DNA from: Nocardia sp. XZ_19_385
Lineage (GTDB): Bacteria > Actinomycetota > Actinomycetes > Mycobacteriales > Mycobacteriaceae
Length of the DNA: 64,000 nucleotides
Direction: 5' to 3'
NCBI RefSeq assembly: GCF_015355755.1
Contig: NZ_JACVEE010000001.1
Span: 930,001 to 994,000, forward strand
This document shows, piece after piece, positions 9,320 through 17,307 of this stretch; within the stretch, counting starts at the first letter, position 1, and the number at the start of each line of letters is the position of its first letter. Made by a program: the position numbers and the translations under genes. The notes under the pieces are model-generated. The model did no database searches. It was not told the DNA's origin and saw nothing but the letters and a program-made list of their open reading frames with translations.

Positions 9320-10597
9320 ATGCGCACTCGGACTCGGCGGGCCGCGGCTGCCCTCGCGGCCACGATGGTCGCGCTGCTGGTGCCCGCGGCGGCACCGGCG
9401 GCCGGGGTCCGCGCGCTGGGTCCAGAATTCCTGTGGGGCGTCTCGGTGTCGGGATTCCAATCCGAGGGCGCGGCGCCGGACAGCAACTGGCTGCGCTACA
9501 TCCAGCAGAACCCCGAATTCGACGAGTACGGCGACGCGGTCGACTTCTATCATCGCTATGCCGCCGACATCGATCTCGCCGCCGGACTCGGCGTCGAGGT
9601 GTTCCGGATCGGAATCGAGTGGGCACGTTTGCAACCGGACGGCCGCGGCGAGTGGGATGACGACGCGTTCGACTACTACGACAAAGTCCTCGACAAGATC
9701 GCTCAGTCCGGCATGCGCCCGATGCTGACCCTCGACCACTGGGTGTACCCAGGCTGGGCCTACGACCGCGGCGGCTGGGACCACCCGGACATGGTGCGCG
9801 ACTGGCTCGCCAACATGCGCAAGGTGGTGGACCGGTACGCCGACCGAAATCCGTTGTGGGTCACCATCAATGAACCCGTCGCCTACATCAGTCACGAGGT
9901 GAACCTGCGCGGCACCGATCGGAAGGTGATGGAGAAGCGCGTCGCCGCCGCCCACAACGCCATCTACGACCACATCCACAGCCGCCGCGCCGACGCCATG
10001 GTGACCAGCAACGTCGGCTACGTCGCCGGCAACGACCTCCAGATCAACGGCTCCCTACTGGCCGATATCGGCTCCCGCCTCGACTACATCGGCTTCGACT
10101 ACTACTACGCCTTCGAACCCCCGAAGCGTGACCCCTCCGCCCTCTGGGAACTACCCGTCCGCACCGAAGGCATCTACTTCGCCCTCCGCCGCTACGCCCG
10201 CCTCTTCCCCGGCAAACCGCTGTTCGTCGTCGAGAACGGCATCACCACCGACAACCACAAGCCCCGCGGCGAGGGCTACACCCGCAGCGACCACCTCCGC
10301 GACTCCATCTACTGGCTGCAACGCGCCGCCGCCGACGGCATGAACATCATCGGCTACAACTACTGGAGCCTCACCGACAACTACGAATGGGGCAGCTACG
10401 CACCACGTTTCGGTCTCTACACCGTCAACGCCCAGGCCGGTGACCTCACCCGCGTCCCCACCGAAGCAGCCGCCACCTACGCCGATATCGTCGAGGCAGA
10501 TGGAGTCGACTTCCACTATCGCCCAACCCGTCCACCCGCCGACTGCACCCTCGTCGACCCACCCACCAGCTGCGCCGACCCGGTCGAACTTCCCTGA
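9320..10597 (+). CDS. secreted glycoside hydrolase family 1 enzyme
   Basis: A 425-residue GH1 (beta-glucosidase family) enzyme with an N-terminal signal peptide (RRAAAALAATMVALLVPAAA). Seen: FLWGVSVSGFQSEG near the mature start, acid/base Glu in WVTINEPVAY, nucleophile Glu in FVVENGIT, and NYWSLTDNYEWGSYAPRFGL near the end. Most bacterial GH1 enzymes are cytoplasmic, so export is unusual, and the protein is a little short for the family (about 450-480). The sugar or aglycone substrate cannot be inferred. It shares a divergent intergenic region with the NrtR-like gene. Confidence 0.92.
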   Translation: MRTRTRRAAAALAATMVALLVPAAAPAAGVRALGPEFLWGVSVSGFQSEGAAPDSNWLRYIQQNPEFDEYGDAVDFYHRYAADIDLAAGLGVEVFRIGIEWARLQPDGRGEWDDDAFDYYDKVLDKIAQSGMRPMLTLDHWVYPGWAYDRGGWDHPDMVRDWLANMRKVVDRYADRNPLWVTINEPVAYISHEVNLRGTDRKVMEKRVAAAHNAIYDHIHSRRADAMVTSNVGYVAGNDLQINGSLLADIGSRLDYIGFDYYYAFEPPKRDPSALWELPVRTEGIYFALRRYARLFPGKPLFVVENGITTDNHKPRGEGYTRSDHLRDSIYWLQRAAADGMNIIGYNYWSLTDNYEWGSYAPRFGLYTVNAQAGDLTRVPTEAAATYADIVEADGVDFHYRPTRPPADCTLVDPPTSCADPVELP

Positions 10598-10612
10598 CCG
10601 TGCCACCTTTCG

Positions 10613-11866
10613 TCACGCCGCCATGCGAGGAATCGGTAGAGGGGTGCGGTCCGCGCGGCTCGGACCGTCGGAGGTTAGAACAATCGGGATGTCGAGTTGT
10701 CTTGCCAGCCAGTCGATTCGGCCTGGCGGTAGCTCGGCGAGGAGGGGTTCGGCGGTTGCGAGGAGGTCGGTTAGACGCTGTTGGTGGGTCAGGTCCTGCC
10801 AGGCGCCGAGGCGGAGATCGTGAATGGCGCCGTCGGCAGTGTCGTATCCGGTTGCGGCATAGCCGGATTGGACGTCGAGGTGGGTGACGGCGAGGCCGTC
10901 GATGCCGTCGCAGGCGGCGATGGCATAGCGGAGCAGGGTGAGGTCGAGGTGGCCGCGGCGGAACGGGCCCTGGTAGGGGCCGAAGGTGTTGTGCGGCTCG
11001 GGGATGTCGAGGGACGGGTCTTCGGTCGGGAAGGGGCCCGCACCGTGGCGGGTCATGTAGGTGCGGGTGACGCCAAGGGTGTAGGCGGTGGCCCCGATAT
11101 CGGCGAGCATGGTGCGGGCGTTGCGTGGCTCCACTGTTGACCAGGTGGTGTGCGGGTGGAAACCGCGCCACTCGTCTAGCAGAACTCCTTGTGCGCCTTC
11201 GAAAATCAGCCTGCCGCGGCGAGCGAGGCGAGCGAGTTCGCCGCCGTCGACGATGCGCACGGCGGCGGCAAACTCGCTATACATTTCGACGAGGTCGGCG
11301 ATCGGTTCGTAGCGGTGCGCGCTCGGTGCGATCAGTGGGCCGTAGTGTGCCGCCAGCAGATCGAGTTTCTGCCGCAGCACCTTCGGGCGCAAGCAGTCGG
11401 CGACGGTCGGCGCGTCGTATTGGAGGGCATACGAGGCGGTTTCACCTATCCCGCGCCCACAGGAACCGTGCCGCGAGGAACCCCTCGCGTCCTCGCGGGC
11501 ACGGTTCGCCGCAATGTGGATCGGAGTGGTGAGCAGCGCCCGCCCATCGATTCGCAACAGCGACAACGGATCCGGAACATCGAGCGCCGTCAACTGCCGC
11601 GCCTCCCCCGCCAGTGCGATCGGCTCGACCAGCATGTGCTGCGACAGCAACGTGGGGACACCCGAGAACGTCCCGGCCCCGAACTGAGCGAAGGTGTGGT
11701 GCCTCCCGTCGGCAATCACGTTGTGCGCGGCCTGCGCTCCCCCGTTGAACCGCACCACGGCACCCGCCCCGAGCCCCGCCTCGGCCGAGCACAACCAATC
11801 AACAGTCGCGCCCTTCCCCGCGTCCCCGAACCCGAGATCCACCACAATGACGTGCTGCCCGTCCAC
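10613..11866 (-). CDS. divergent adenylosuccinate synthetase-family protein
   Basis: A 417-residue member of the PurA fold that is clearly not housekeeping PurA. The P-loop reads GFGDAGKGATVDWL instead of WGDEGKGK, keeping the catalytic Asp and first Lys but losing the Glu and last Lys. RFNGGAQAAHNV keeps the catalytic His. SCGRGIGETAS replaces TTGRGIGP. TRHGAGPFPTED and TFGPYQGPFRRGHLD correspond to the PurA GAGPFPTE and arginine loop. The enzyme could ligate an amino acid to a purine-like substrate, as PurA and PurZ do, but the substrate is unknown. It lies 35 nt after a VWA gene on the same strand, most likely in one operon. Confidence 0.82.
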   Translation of the reverse strand: MDGQHVIVVDLGFGDAGKGATVDWLCSAEAGLGAGAVVRFNGGAQAAHNVIADGRHHTFAQFGAGTFSGVPTLLSQHMLVEPIALAGEARQLTALDVPDPLSLLRIDGRALLTTPIHIAANRAREDARGSSRHGSCGRGIGETASYALQYDAPTVADCLRPKVLRQKLDLLAAHYGPLIAPSAHRYEPIADLVEMYSEFAAAVRIVDGGELARLARRGRLIFEGAQGVLLDEWRGFHPHTTWSTVEPRNARTMLADIGATAYTLGVTRTYMTRHGAGPFPTEDPSLDIPEPHNTFGPYQGPFRRGHLDLTLLRYAIAACDGIDGLAVTHLDVQSGYAATGYDTADGAIHDLRLGAWQDLTHQQRLTDLLATAEPLLAELPPGRIDWLARQLDIPIVLTSDGPSRADRTPLPIPRMAA

Positions 11867-11901
11867 CTTCCACTCCCTTCGTTACCCGTTTCCCGGCGTC
11901 G

Positions 11902-12843
11902 TCAGCGGGAGCCGGGCGGCAGCGCGCGAGGAGCTGTGGGGCTCAATGCTTTTCCGACGGCGGCGACTTCGGCGGCGGAGCCGAGGTCGGCGAGGTCGGC
12001 CAAGCCGGTGTCGAGGTCGACGCGGTCTTCCTCCAGGCCGATGGTCAGCGCGATGAGTTCGCAGACCGCGGCGGGATCGTCCAGCTTCATGAAGTTCTGG
12101 CCGAGCAGATCGCGCCAGTGGTCGGCGATTTCCGGGTCGTTGTAGTAGCTCGACTGGTTCGGCAGGATGTAGTAGACGTGCCAGCGTTCGGCGAGCTGCC
12201 GGTAGATCGATTCGACCGAAACGTCTTTGCGCACATGGTCCCCGACGACGGCGCGGATGTGCCTGGACGCCAGTTTGCGCTTGTTCAGTTCGTCGCCGAT
12301 GAGGAAGAGGTAGCCGCGTTTGCGGCGCTTCTCCCAGGCATCGGTGACGATGTGGGTGGCCATGAAATAGGCGGCCAGTTCGTAGCTTTCGGACTTCTGG
12401 CCACCGCCGCCGCCTTCGAGCAGGATGTTGCGGAGTTGCTCGTCCATCCGGTTGTCGGACTCGAACTGGCCGACCTGCAACGGAACTCGGTCGCAGTCGG
12501 CGTCACCGATGGCGCCGAACAGGATCTGCGGGTCGTCGGCATACCCTTTGCGCTGTAGGAGTCCGTGCAACTTGCCGAGCTTGCGCTGCATGATGATCGG
12601 CACCTGCCCCATCGAGCCCGTGACGTCGAAGAGCACCGCGATCGGCAGCGAGTTGCCGTGATCGGCCGAATCCCGGCATTCCCGCGCGTCCACGCCGAGC
12701 GGGTCGAGCGACGGATGCGCCTGCCAGGTGTCGTAGGGCTTGTTCCGCATCTCCGCGGTGTAGCCGAAGTCGTCCAGCCCCCGGCTGGCCCGATAGGTCT
12801 TGGCCGCCCGATAAGCGGTGTCGTCCCAGTGTCCGTATCCCAT
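11902..12843 (-). CDS. von Willebrand factor A domain protein
   Basis: A 313-residue soluble protein with a VWA-like domain: VLFDVTGSMGQVP is a MIDAS metal-binding site (DxTxS) near residues 72-84, and GYLFLIGDELNKR is a later strand. No signal peptide or membrane helix is seen. The second ATG was chosen because GGGAGGA sits at proper spacing from it but touches the first ATG. A sigma-A-like promoter (TTGACG, 18 bp, TAGACT) lies just upstream. The next gene in the transcript is the PurA-like protein, so the two probably work together; VWA proteins often act as scaffolds or chaperones for partner enzymes. Confidence 0.82.
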   Translation of the reverse strand: MGYGHWDDTAYRAAKTYRASRGLDDFGYTAEMRNKPYDTWQAHPSLDPLGVDARECRDSADHGNSLPIAVLFDVTGSMGQVPIIMQRKLGKLHGLLQRKGYADDPQILFGAIGDADCDRVPLQVGQFESDNRMDEQLRNILLEGGGGGQKSESYELAAYFMATHIVTDAWEKRRKRGYLFLIGDELNKRKLASRHIRAVVGDHVRKDVSVESIYRQLAERWHVYYILPNQSSYYNDPEIADHWRDLLGQNFMKLDDPAAVCELIALTIGLEEDRVDLDTGLADLADLGSAAEVAAVGKALSPTAPRALPPGSR

Positions 12844-12870
12844 GATCATTCCTCCCGTTCGATCTGTTTT

Positions 12871-12900
12871 AGTCTATGCCACCAAAACAAAGAGCGTCAA
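12871..12900 (-). promoter_or_regulatory. predicted sigma-A promoter for the VWA/PurA-like operon
   Basis: Read on the minus strand: TTGACG, an 18-bp spacer, then TAGACT, 27 nt before the ATG of the VWA gene. The surrounding TGTTTT/AAAACA arms form a weak inverted repeat that may bind a regulator. It is the clearest -35/-10 pair I saw in the window. Confidence 0.55.
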
Positions 12901-12917
12901 GGACTTACACTGCGAAG

Positions 12918-13151
12918 GTGGACCCGTTGACCCAGATCCGGGCGATCTGCCTGGCGCTACCGGAGAGCAGCGAACGGCTCAGCCATGGCTGCCCGACCCC
13001 GGACCGCTTCTTCAAACCCCCCTACGTCGGCCACCGCGGCTGGCTCGGCGTCCGCCTCAGCATCGACCCGGACTGGCCCGAGATCACCGAGATCATCCGC
13101 GACGCCTACCGCCAGGTCGCCCCGAAAAAACTGGCAGCCCAACTGGATTGA
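12918..13151 (+). CDS. MmcQ/YjbR-family protein with an internal deletion
   Basis: A 77-residue protein matching both ends of the MmcQ/YjbR family (about 115-120 residues): the start IRAICLALPESSERLSHG and the end RFFKPPYVGHRGWLGVRL...YRQVAPKKL. The central part, normally a strand-rich section with a conserved aromatic and acidic run, is missing: HG runs straight into CPTPDRFFKPPYVG. The join is in frame, as if about 40-45 codons had been cut out. The GTG start gives the usual family beginning. Probably a degraded gene, although a short protein could still be made. No partner is obvious. Confidence 0.6.
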   Translation: MDPLTQIRAICLALPESSERLSHGCPTPDRFFKPPYVGHRGWLGVRLSIDPDWPEITEIIRDAYRQVAPKKLAAQLD

Positions 13152-13166
13152 CCCGCCATGCCCGAA

Positions 13167-13205
13167 CCGCACGCCCCTTGCCGGGAACGGTCAAGGGGCG
13201 TGCGG
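13167..13205. terminator. bidirectional terminator hairpin
   Basis: Two perfect 14-bp arms (CCGCACGCCCCTTG and its complement) around an 11-nt loop, placed between the converging YjbR-like and ABC-F genes. There is no T-run, as is common for GC-rich actinomycete terminators. Confidence 0.7.
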
Positions 13206-13216
13206 GGTTTCGGATA

Positions 13217-14806
13217 TCACCGAACCAAGGTTTCGGTGAGCCCCTCGGGTGTGAGTTCCACCCGGCGGGTGACGCCGATGTCGTCGAGGAAGCGCGGGTC
13301 GTGACTGACCACGATCAGCGCACCTTCGAAGCTGGACAGGGCCTGGGTGAGGTGTTGCAGGCTGGGCAGGTCCAGGTTGTTGGTCGGCTCGTCCAGGAGG
13401 AGCAGTTTCGGCGCGGGGTCGGCCAGTAGCAGCATGGCCAGGGCCGCCCGGAGGCGTTCACCGCCGGACAACGCGCCCGCCGCCACGTCGGCGTCGGCGC
13501 CGCGGAACAGGAAGCGGGCCAGCTGCGTTCGAATCTGTTGCGGCGTGGCGTGGGGGGCCGCCGCCGCGACATTCTCGAACACCGTCAGCTCCTCGTCGAA
13601 GATGTCCAGGCGCTGCGGCAGCATGCGCCACGGCACCTTCGGACCCTGCGACGAGACATGTTGCAGCAGCGTCGTTTTGCCTACGCCGTTGCGACCGGTG
13701 AGCGCGATGCGTTCCGGCCCGGACACCTTCATGGTGACCGTCGGACCGCAGGCCAGCCGCACCTCGTCCAGCTCGATGACATCCTGGCCCGGGTAGAGCC
13801 TGGTGCCGGGGAGCTCGACCCGGATCTCCTTGTCGGCCCGGAGCAGTTCCTCGGCCTGATCCAGGTGCTGTTTCGCGTCCTCCAGCTTCTCGATGTGGTT
13901 GTTGCGCAGCTTCCCGGCCGACACCTGGGCCTGCCGTTTGCGTTCGGCCATAATGATTTTCGGCTCCCGCTTCTGATCCCACATCTTCTGGCCGTAGCGC
14001 TTGCGGCGGTCCAGTTTGATGCGGGCCTCGACGAGTTCCTGCGCCTGCTTGCGGACATCGCTGCGGGCGTCGCGGATCGCGGCGCGCGCCACCTCCTGCT
14101 CCGCCTCGACAATCCGCTCGTATTCGCTGAAATTCCCGCCGAACAAACGCAACTCGCCCTGCCGCAGCTCGGCGATCGTCGTCATCCGGTCCAGTAGTTC
14201 GCGGTCGTGGCTGACCGTGAGCACCGTGCCGGAGAACTGGCTGATCACCTCGTAAAGACGTTCCCGCGCAACGTGATCCAGGTTGTTGGTCGGCTCGTCG
14301 AGCAGCAGTACCTCGGGTTCGGTGAGTAGCTGGGCCACCAGCCCGAGCAGCACCGTCTCGCCACCGGACAGGGTGTCCAGGGTGCGATCCAGCTGGGCGG
14401 CCGAATCGGCGAGATAGTGCAGGCCGAGCCGGCCCAGCAGCGCGATCGCGCGTTCCTCGACATCCCAGGCGGCGCCCACGATGTCGAAGTCGGCCTCGTC
14501 GCCGCCGCCGGATTCGATGCGGTGCAACGCTTTCCGGATGTCGGCGATGCCGAGCACGGCGTCGACCCGCTGCCCTTCGGCCAGACCTAGATCCTGCCGG
14601 AGATAGCCGAGGTGCCCGGAGACGGTGATGGATCCGCCGATCGGAGCCAGTTCACCGGTGATCAACCGCAGCAGCGTGGATTTTCCCGCGCCGTTGCTGC
14701 CGACGAGACCGATGTGGCCGGTACCGAGAACGGCCGAGAGCCCGTCGAAGACAGGTGTGCCGTCAGGCCAGGTGAAAGTGAGATCGGAAATAGACAGAAA
14801 AGACAT
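13217..14806 (-). CDS. ABC-F family ATPase (ribosome-associated, possible antibiotic resistance type)
   Basis: A 529-residue protein with two ABC domains and no membrane helices, as in ABC-F proteins that act on ribosomes. Domain 1: GSNGAGKST, TLSGGE, LLLDEPTNNLD, SHDRELLD. Domain 2: GRNGVGKTT, LSGGER, LLLLDEPTNNLD, SHDPRFL. The linker between them (about 240-330) is long, charged and helical (RRKRYGQKMWDQKREPK), the region that reaches into the ribosome in resistance-type members. A good AGGAGG site precedes the ATG. Whether it protects against an antibiotic or tunes translation cannot be told. It follows the apt gene on the same strand after a hairpin. Confidence 0.9.
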   Translation of the reverse strand: MSFLSISDLTFTWPDGTPVFDGLSAVLGTGHIGLVGSNGAGKSTLLRLITGELAPIGGSITVSGHLGYLRQDLGLAEGQRVDAVLGIADIRKALHRIESGGGDEADFDIVGAAWDVEERAIALLGRLGLHYLADSAAQLDRTLDTLSGGETVLLGLVAQLLTEPEVLLLDEPTNNLDHVARERLYEVISQFSGTVLTVSHDRELLDRMTTIAELRQGELRLFGGNFSEYERIVEAEQEVARAAIRDARSDVRKQAQELVEARIKLDRRKRYGQKMWDQKREPKIIMAERKRQAQVSAGKLRNNHIEKLEDAKQHLDQAEELLRADKEIRVELPGTRLYPGQDVIELDEVRLACGPTVTMKVSGPERIALTGRNGVGKTTLLQHVSSQGPKVPWRMLPQRLDIFDEELTVFENVAAAAPHATPQQIRTQLARFLFRGADADVAAGALSGGERLRAALAMLLLADPAPKLLLLDEPTNNLDLPSLQHLTQALSSFEGALIVVSHDPRFLDDIGVTRRVELTPEGLTETLVR

Positions 14807-14935
14807 GCGTCCTCCTGAGGTGCGACGGTATCGCGGCGCGCACTACGCGGGCCGCCCGAAAGCGCTACCTCAGAACTTCAACGGCATGACTCCGATCAAC
14901 GGGAACAAGACCCGACTAGGTTACGCAGACATCCC

Positions 14936-14969
14936 AGGATTGCGCCAGTGAGTTCTGGGTCACAATCCT
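14936..14969 (-). terminator. imperfect hairpin downstream of apt
   Basis: AGGATTG pairs with CAATCCT, with a second CCAG/CTGG pairing inside, starting about 10 nt after the apt stop. It probably ends or reduces transcription of the yajC-to-apt operon before the ABC-F gene. There is no T-run. Confidence 0.4.
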
Positions 14970-14979
14970 GCTCGACGGC

Positions 14980-15552
14980 TCAGATCTTGACGATCGAGGT
15001 GACCGGGTAGTTGCCCTGGCGCTCGCGTCCATTGAGGAACTCCAGCTCCAAAACCACTGCGGCGGCGACGATCTCAGCGCCCGCCTGGCTGAAGAGGTCG
15101 GCCGCGGCCGCCAGCGTGCCACCGGTGGCGAGCACGTCGTCGAGCAGCAGTACACGCTTGCCCACCAGGTCCAGGCCGTCGGCCGGGATCTCCAGCGCGG
15201 CCGAGCCGTACTCCAGGCTGTATTCGCGATTCAGAACGGGCGGGGGCAGCTTGCCGGCCTTGCGCACCGCGAGCACGCCCGTGCCGAGCGTGGCGGCCAC
15301 GCCCGCACCGAGCAGGAACCCGCGCGCGTCGACACCCGCCACCAGATCGGCGTCGGGCGCGCAGGCGGCGAGGCAGTCGATAACCGTCCGGAAGCCTTCG
15401 GCATCGGCGAACACCGGGGTCAGATCCGCGAAACGCACTCCGGGCGTCGGGAAGTCGTCCCGCCACCGGGTGAGCTGCCGCACCAGCTGTCCCGCCTGCG
15501 CGGTCCGCTCGGCCACTAGCTCCTCGGATTCGATCGCCGCGTGCTTGCTCAT
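14980..15552 (-). CDS. apt: adenine phosphoribosyltransferase
   Basis: A 190-residue purine salvage enzyme that makes AMP from adenine and PRPP. Seen: DFPTPGVRFADLTPVFAD near the start, AGVDARGFLLGAGVA, LPPPVLNREYSLEYG, and the PRPP loop VLLLDDVLATGGTLAA at about 130-145. The ATG follows GAGAGGG; longer open extensions upstream are not family-like. It lies 26 nt after the lipoprotein gene and ends the yajC-secD-secF-lipoprotein-apt run. In mycobacteria relA would come next. Confidence 0.96.
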   Translation of the reverse strand: MSKHAAIESEELVAERTAQAGQLVRQLTRWRDDFPTPGVRFADLTPVFADAEGFRTVIDCLAACAPDADLVAGVDARGFLLGAGVAATLGTGVLAVRKAGKLPPPVLNREYSLEYGSAALEIPADGLDLVGKRVLLLDDVLATGGTLAAAADLFSQAGAEIVAAAVVLELEFLNGRERQGNYPVTSIVKI

Positions 15553-15578
15553 CGAGCCCTCTCCATGGTCACCTGCGC

Positions 15579-17285
15579 TCACCGCTGCAACACCCAGCGG
15601 TCCATATTCCATCCGGACCCCGCCTGGGTGGGGCCCGCCAGACCGTTCTGCAGCCCGTCGGCGAATGCGATGGTGCGGGGAGTGGCGAACAACGGAATGC
15701 TCGGCATCTCCGCCCACAGCAGGTTCTCGCCGTCGGTGAGCAGATTCAGTTGCGCCGTCGAATTATCGTCGGCAGCAAGCTGATCGGTGATCGAATCGTA
15801 GCGGCCATTGCCGAATCGACCGAAATTGAGGCCGTTTCCGGTGCGCAACGCGCTGGTCGCCGCGACTCCGGACAGCATCCCGGCCGGGCCGGGAACCGCT
15901 GCGGTGCTGCCGAGTACGGCATCGACCTTGCCCTCGCCGAGCTGGCCGGGCTTGAAGTCGGCGGAGCCTGCGTCGACCACGTTGATGCCCGCCGGTTTAC
16001 AGGATTCGGCGATCATGGCGACGGTCCGGCTACGGCGTTCGTCCGGCCCGAGGTACCCGATGCGGATGGTTTGCCCGGCGGCCTTACCCGCGGCCAGAGC
16101 GCCGGTCGCGCCGGGGATATCGGTGTTCTTGTACTTGTTGGCGGCGCCGGTGACCGCCGGGTAGAACAGCGAATCCTCCTGCACCGTCCGGGAGTTCAGC
16201 GGCCCGGAGCCGAGCGCGGTGGTCGGCAGATCCTTGGCCTTGCCGACCTGGTTGTAGAGCTCCTGACGCGGCACGCACAGCGCGAAACCACGACGCGCGT
16301 CGACCGAGCCGAACACTCCCCCGGTCGCCAGTACCAGCTGCTCGGCGCCCCGGCCCGGCACGGTTCGCGTCGAATACCCGTCCAGGTTCAGGTCTTTCAC
16401 CGAGTCACCGCCGATATCGACGACGCTGACGGCTCCGTCGCCGATCTTCTTCCCGAGATCGGCGGACTTGCCGTACACCACGATCCGCCCGGTCTCGGGC
16501 TTGTTGCCCCACCAGCGTTCGTTCCCGACCAGCACCAAACCATCGGCAGGACTGAAGGATTCGATCCGGTACGGCCCCGAGGACGGGAACTTCGTGACGT
16601 CCAGGCTGCCGGACAGGTTCCAGCCGGTGTTCCAGAAATCGGCCAGCCGCCCGACCGCCGCGGCGTCACCGGTTTGCAAGGGTGCCACCACATTCGGCAC
16701 GTTCGCCGCCCGCGCGGCGACGTGCGCCGGCATCAGCTCACCGGCGGTGAACAGGTTCCGCCAGTACTGGTAATGCCGGTCCGGCCGGAACACCACGGTG
16801 GCGTCCTTGGACCCGGGCTGGCACTCCACCCGCTCGATATCGGCGTAACCCGCCGTACTCGCAGCATCGAACAGCGATCCGCCACCGGGTTTGCCGAACC
16901 GGCCGCTGCGCGCCGCCCAGGTCAGATACAGGTCGTCGCACGAGGTCGGCACGCCGTCGGAGTACACCCCGTCCGGGTTGAGCCGGTACTGGATGGTCTG
17001 GGCCTCACCCGGCACCTCCTTGGCGGTGCCGACATCGGTGTCGGCGACCTGCTGCCCGTCCGGCCCGGTGTAGTAGAACCCGGTCAGCACCCGGCCGAGA
17101 ACAGCGGCCGAACCGCTGCTCGCGCCCAGGGTGCTGCCGCCGTTGTAGCTGGCGATCGCGGCATCGACGGCGTAGCCGATGGACGGCACCTGGTTCTTAC
17201 CCGAGCACCCGGCCGCCAGCGCGACGACCGAAGCGCCCGCTGCGACCATTCCGATCAACCGCACCGTGACACGTGATCGCTGCAT
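15579..17285 (-). CDS. peptide/nickel-type ABC transporter solute-binding lipoprotein
   Basis: A 568-residue lipoprotein of solute-binding family 5 (DppA/OppA type). A signal peptide with lipobox LAAGC puts the acylated Cys near residue 27. Later, AQTIQYRLNPDGVYSDG, FPSSGPYRIESFSPADGLVLVGN and the C-terminal half follow the extended family fold. No permease or ATPase gene lies nearby, as for the orthologous mycobacterial gene between secF and apt, so its transporter partner is elsewhere or absent. The ATG matching the signal peptide was chosen over a longer frame. Its constant place beside sec genes hints at an envelope role. Confidence 0.88.
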   Translation of the reverse strand: MQRSRVTVRLIGMVAAGASVVALAAGCSGKNQVPSIGYAVDAAIASYNGGSTLGASSGSAAVLGRVLTGFYYTGPDGQQVADTDVGTAKEVPGEAQTIQYRLNPDGVYSDGVPTSCDDLYLTWAARSGRFGKPGGGSLFDAASTAGYADIERVECQPGSKDATVVFRPDRHYQYWRNLFTAGELMPAHVAARAANVPNVVAPLQTGDAAAVGRLADFWNTGWNLSGSLDVTKFPSSGPYRIESFSPADGLVLVGNERWWGNKPETGRIVVYGKSADLGKKIGDGAVSVVDIGGDSVKDLNLDGYSTRTVPGRGAEQLVLATGGVFGSVDARRGFALCVPRQELYNQVGKAKDLPTTALGSGPLNSRTVQEDSLFYPAVTGAANKYKNTDIPGATGALAAGKAAGQTIRIGYLGPDERRSRTVAMIAESCKPAGINVVDAGSADFKPGQLGEGKVDAVLGSTAAVPGPAGMLSGVAATSALRTGNGLNFGRFGNGRYDSITDQLAADDNSTAQLNLLTDGENLLWAEMPSIPLFATPRTIAFADGLQNGLAGPTQAGSGWNMDRWVLQR

Positions 17286-17307
17286 ATGAACGAAACCCCC
17301 TGGGGTA

